A DNA stretch of 6,897 nucleotides, taken from NCBI GenBank assembly GCA_006227085.1, contig SBFY01000051.1:1-6897 (forward strand), given 5' to 3'. This DNA comes from Gammaproteobacteria bacterium. Its GTDB lineage: Bacteria > Pseudomonadota > Gammaproteobacteria > Pseudomonadales > M0112. Within the stretch, counting starts at the first letter, position 1. Each line of letters begins with the position of its first letter. The notes under the pieces are model-generated. The model did not search any database, had not been told where the DNA came from, and worked only from the letters and a program-made list of their open reading frames with translations. Positions 5,975-6,897 of the stretch are shown here, in pieces. The translations under genes and the position numbers were made by a program.

Positions 5975-6897
5975 TGTGACTGCACTCCCTTGTTAACCAT
6001 CGGTTCTGGCCCTGCGCTGGACAGGATCAATTGCTGGTGACGCGCACTGCGGCGGGTTTTGTCTTCAACCTGGCCAACCAGCTGGCCACAGGCCGCATCC
6101 ACATCATCACCACGCGTCTTGCGGATGGTGACGGTATAACCCGCCTGTGTCAGCACTTCCTGGAAACGGGCAATGCTCGCTGCCGGTGAACGCCGGTAAG
6201 CCGAGCCCGGAAACGGATTGAACGGGATCAAGTTGATCTTGCAGGGAAAATCCTTGAGCAACACCGCCAACGCGCGCGCCTGTGCAACACTGTCATTCAC
6301 ACCATCGATCAGGGTGTACTCGACCGTGGTCACACGATGGGTATCTTCCTGCGCATCCCAATAATCGCGACAGGCTTGCAATACTTCGGCAATGGGATAC
6401 TTCCGGTTCAACGGCACCAGTTCATTACGCAGCGCATCATCCGGCGCATGCAGTGATAGTGCCAATGACACCTGGGACACTTCTCCCAAACGCCTGAGCA
6501 TCGGCACTACGCCGGCCGTGCTCAAGGTGACGCGTCGCTTGGAAAGCCCGTAGCCAAAATCATCCAGCAGGATATCCATGGCAGCGACCACGTTATCGAA
6601 GTTCAGCAAGGGCTCACCCATGCCCATCAACACCACATTGGTAATCGAACGCACCGCGCCTTCCTGGAAACTGCCCAGGGACTGTGATGCCAACCAAACC
6701 TGGCCAATGATTTCTGCAGCCGTCAGGTCACGCTGGAATCCCTGCTTGCCCGTTGAGCAAAAACTGCAATCGAGCGTGCAACCCACCTGCGAAGAGATAC
6801 ACAAGGTACCGCGGTTTTTTTCCGGGATATACACCGTTTCTACACAGCTGCCACCGGAAACACGCACCACCCACTTGCGGCAGCCATCCGCCGCATC
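5971..6897 (-). CDS. rlmN: Dual-specificity 23S rRNA (A2503) / tRNA (A37) C2-methyltransferase RlmN, partial: N terminus beyond the window
   Basis: RlmN is a radical SAM enzyme that methylates C2 of A2503 in 23S rRNA and of A37 in some tRNAs. The frame is open to the right edge, giving the last 308 residues. About 85-90 N-terminal residues are missing, judged from E. coli RlmN (384 residues). In fragment numbering C40, C44 and C47 form the CxxxCxxC motif of the [4Fe-4S] cluster. C33 (LCISSQ) and C270 (DAACGQ) match the catalytic pair C118/C355 of E. coli, with the same 237-residue spacing. VETVYIPE (19-26) and MGMGEP (91-96, the SAM-contacting region) are also clear. The C-terminal tail after C270 is 38 residues, somewhat longer than in E. 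coli (29). A GTG at 6870 is internal and not the start. The TGA stop overlaps the pilW start by 4 nt. The conserved cysteine pair separates this protein from its paralogue Cfr only by degree; the operon context supports RlmN. Confidence 0.97.
   Translation of the reverse strand, partial: DAADGCRKWVVRVSGGSCVETVYIPEKNRGTLCISSQVGCTLDCSFCSTGKQGFQRDLTAAEIIGQVWLASQSLGSFQEGAVRSITNVVLMGMGEPLLNFDNVVAAMDILLDDFGYGLSKRRVTLSTAGVVPMLRRLGEVSQVSLALSLHAPDDALRNELVPLNRKYPIAEVLQACRDYWDAQEDTHRVTTVEYTLIDGVNDSVAQARALAVLLKDFPCKINLIPFNPFPGSAYRRSPAASIARFQEVLTQAGYTVTIRKTRGDDVDAACGQLVGQVEDKTRRSARHQQLILSSAGPEPMVNKGVQSQ
5985..5991 (-). promoter_or_regulatory. Shine-Dalgarno site of pilW, inside the rlmN 3' end
   Basis: The minus strand reads AAGGGAG, 10 nt before the pilW ATG at 5974 and 22 nt before the alternative ATG at 5962, so it favours the upstream start. 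It is embedded in the last rlmN codons next to the ATGA stop/start overlap. Confidence 0.6.

Noticed and set aside
1..6897. A hidden defence, mobile or otherwise novel system
   Set aside because: Every stretch longer than 36 nt is covered by a recognised core gene. No transposase, integrase, nuclease, toxin, reverse transcriptase, direct-repeat array or tRNA was seen on either strand.

Overview
The window is one uninterrupted run of seven genes, all on the minus strand and all housekeeping or envelope-assembly genes. In the direction of transcription (high to low coordinate) they are: rlmN (5' end cut off by the window), a pilW/pilF-type pilotin lipoprotein gene, ispG, hisS, yfgM, bamB and der (3' end cut off by the window). 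No RNA gene, mobile element, CRISPR array, phage remnant or long repeat was seen. The largest gap between genes is 36 nt. The other junctions are a 4-nt overlap (rlmN/pilW), 6 nt (pilW/ispG), 11 nt (ispG/hisS), a 1-nt overlap (yfgM/bamB) and 22 nt (bamB/der). No convincing promoter or terminator is visible, so the block looks like part of one operon whose main promoter lies beyond the right edge.

The gene order rlmN-pilW-(rodZ)-ispG-hisS-yfgM-bamB-der is a conserved proteobacterial cluster. A 369-residue IspG that keeps the E. coli cysteine numbering (C270, C273, C305, E312) points to Gammaproteobacteria. From memory, betaproteobacterial IspG proteins are about 50 residues longer. The pilotin gene suggests a type IV pilus maker. 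The genus cannot be named from this sequence. An Acinetobacter/Moraxellaceae-like relative is one possibility, because I recall the same order without rodZ there, but I hold this weakly.

The genes fall into two functional groups. RlmN (23S rRNA and tRNA methylation), HisRS (tRNA charging) and Der (50S subunit maturation) serve translation. PilW (secretin assembly), BamB (outer-membrane beta-barrel insertion) and YfgM (Sec-translocon-associated) serve envelope assembly. IspG makes isoprenoid precursors, which feed undecaprenyl phosphate and quinones.

This is an ordinary, well-conserved region and I found no new biological system. The points worth a second look are small: rodZ is absent from its usual place, there is a 12-codon mini-ORF in the hisS-yfgM gap, and short hairpins span stop codons at two junctions.
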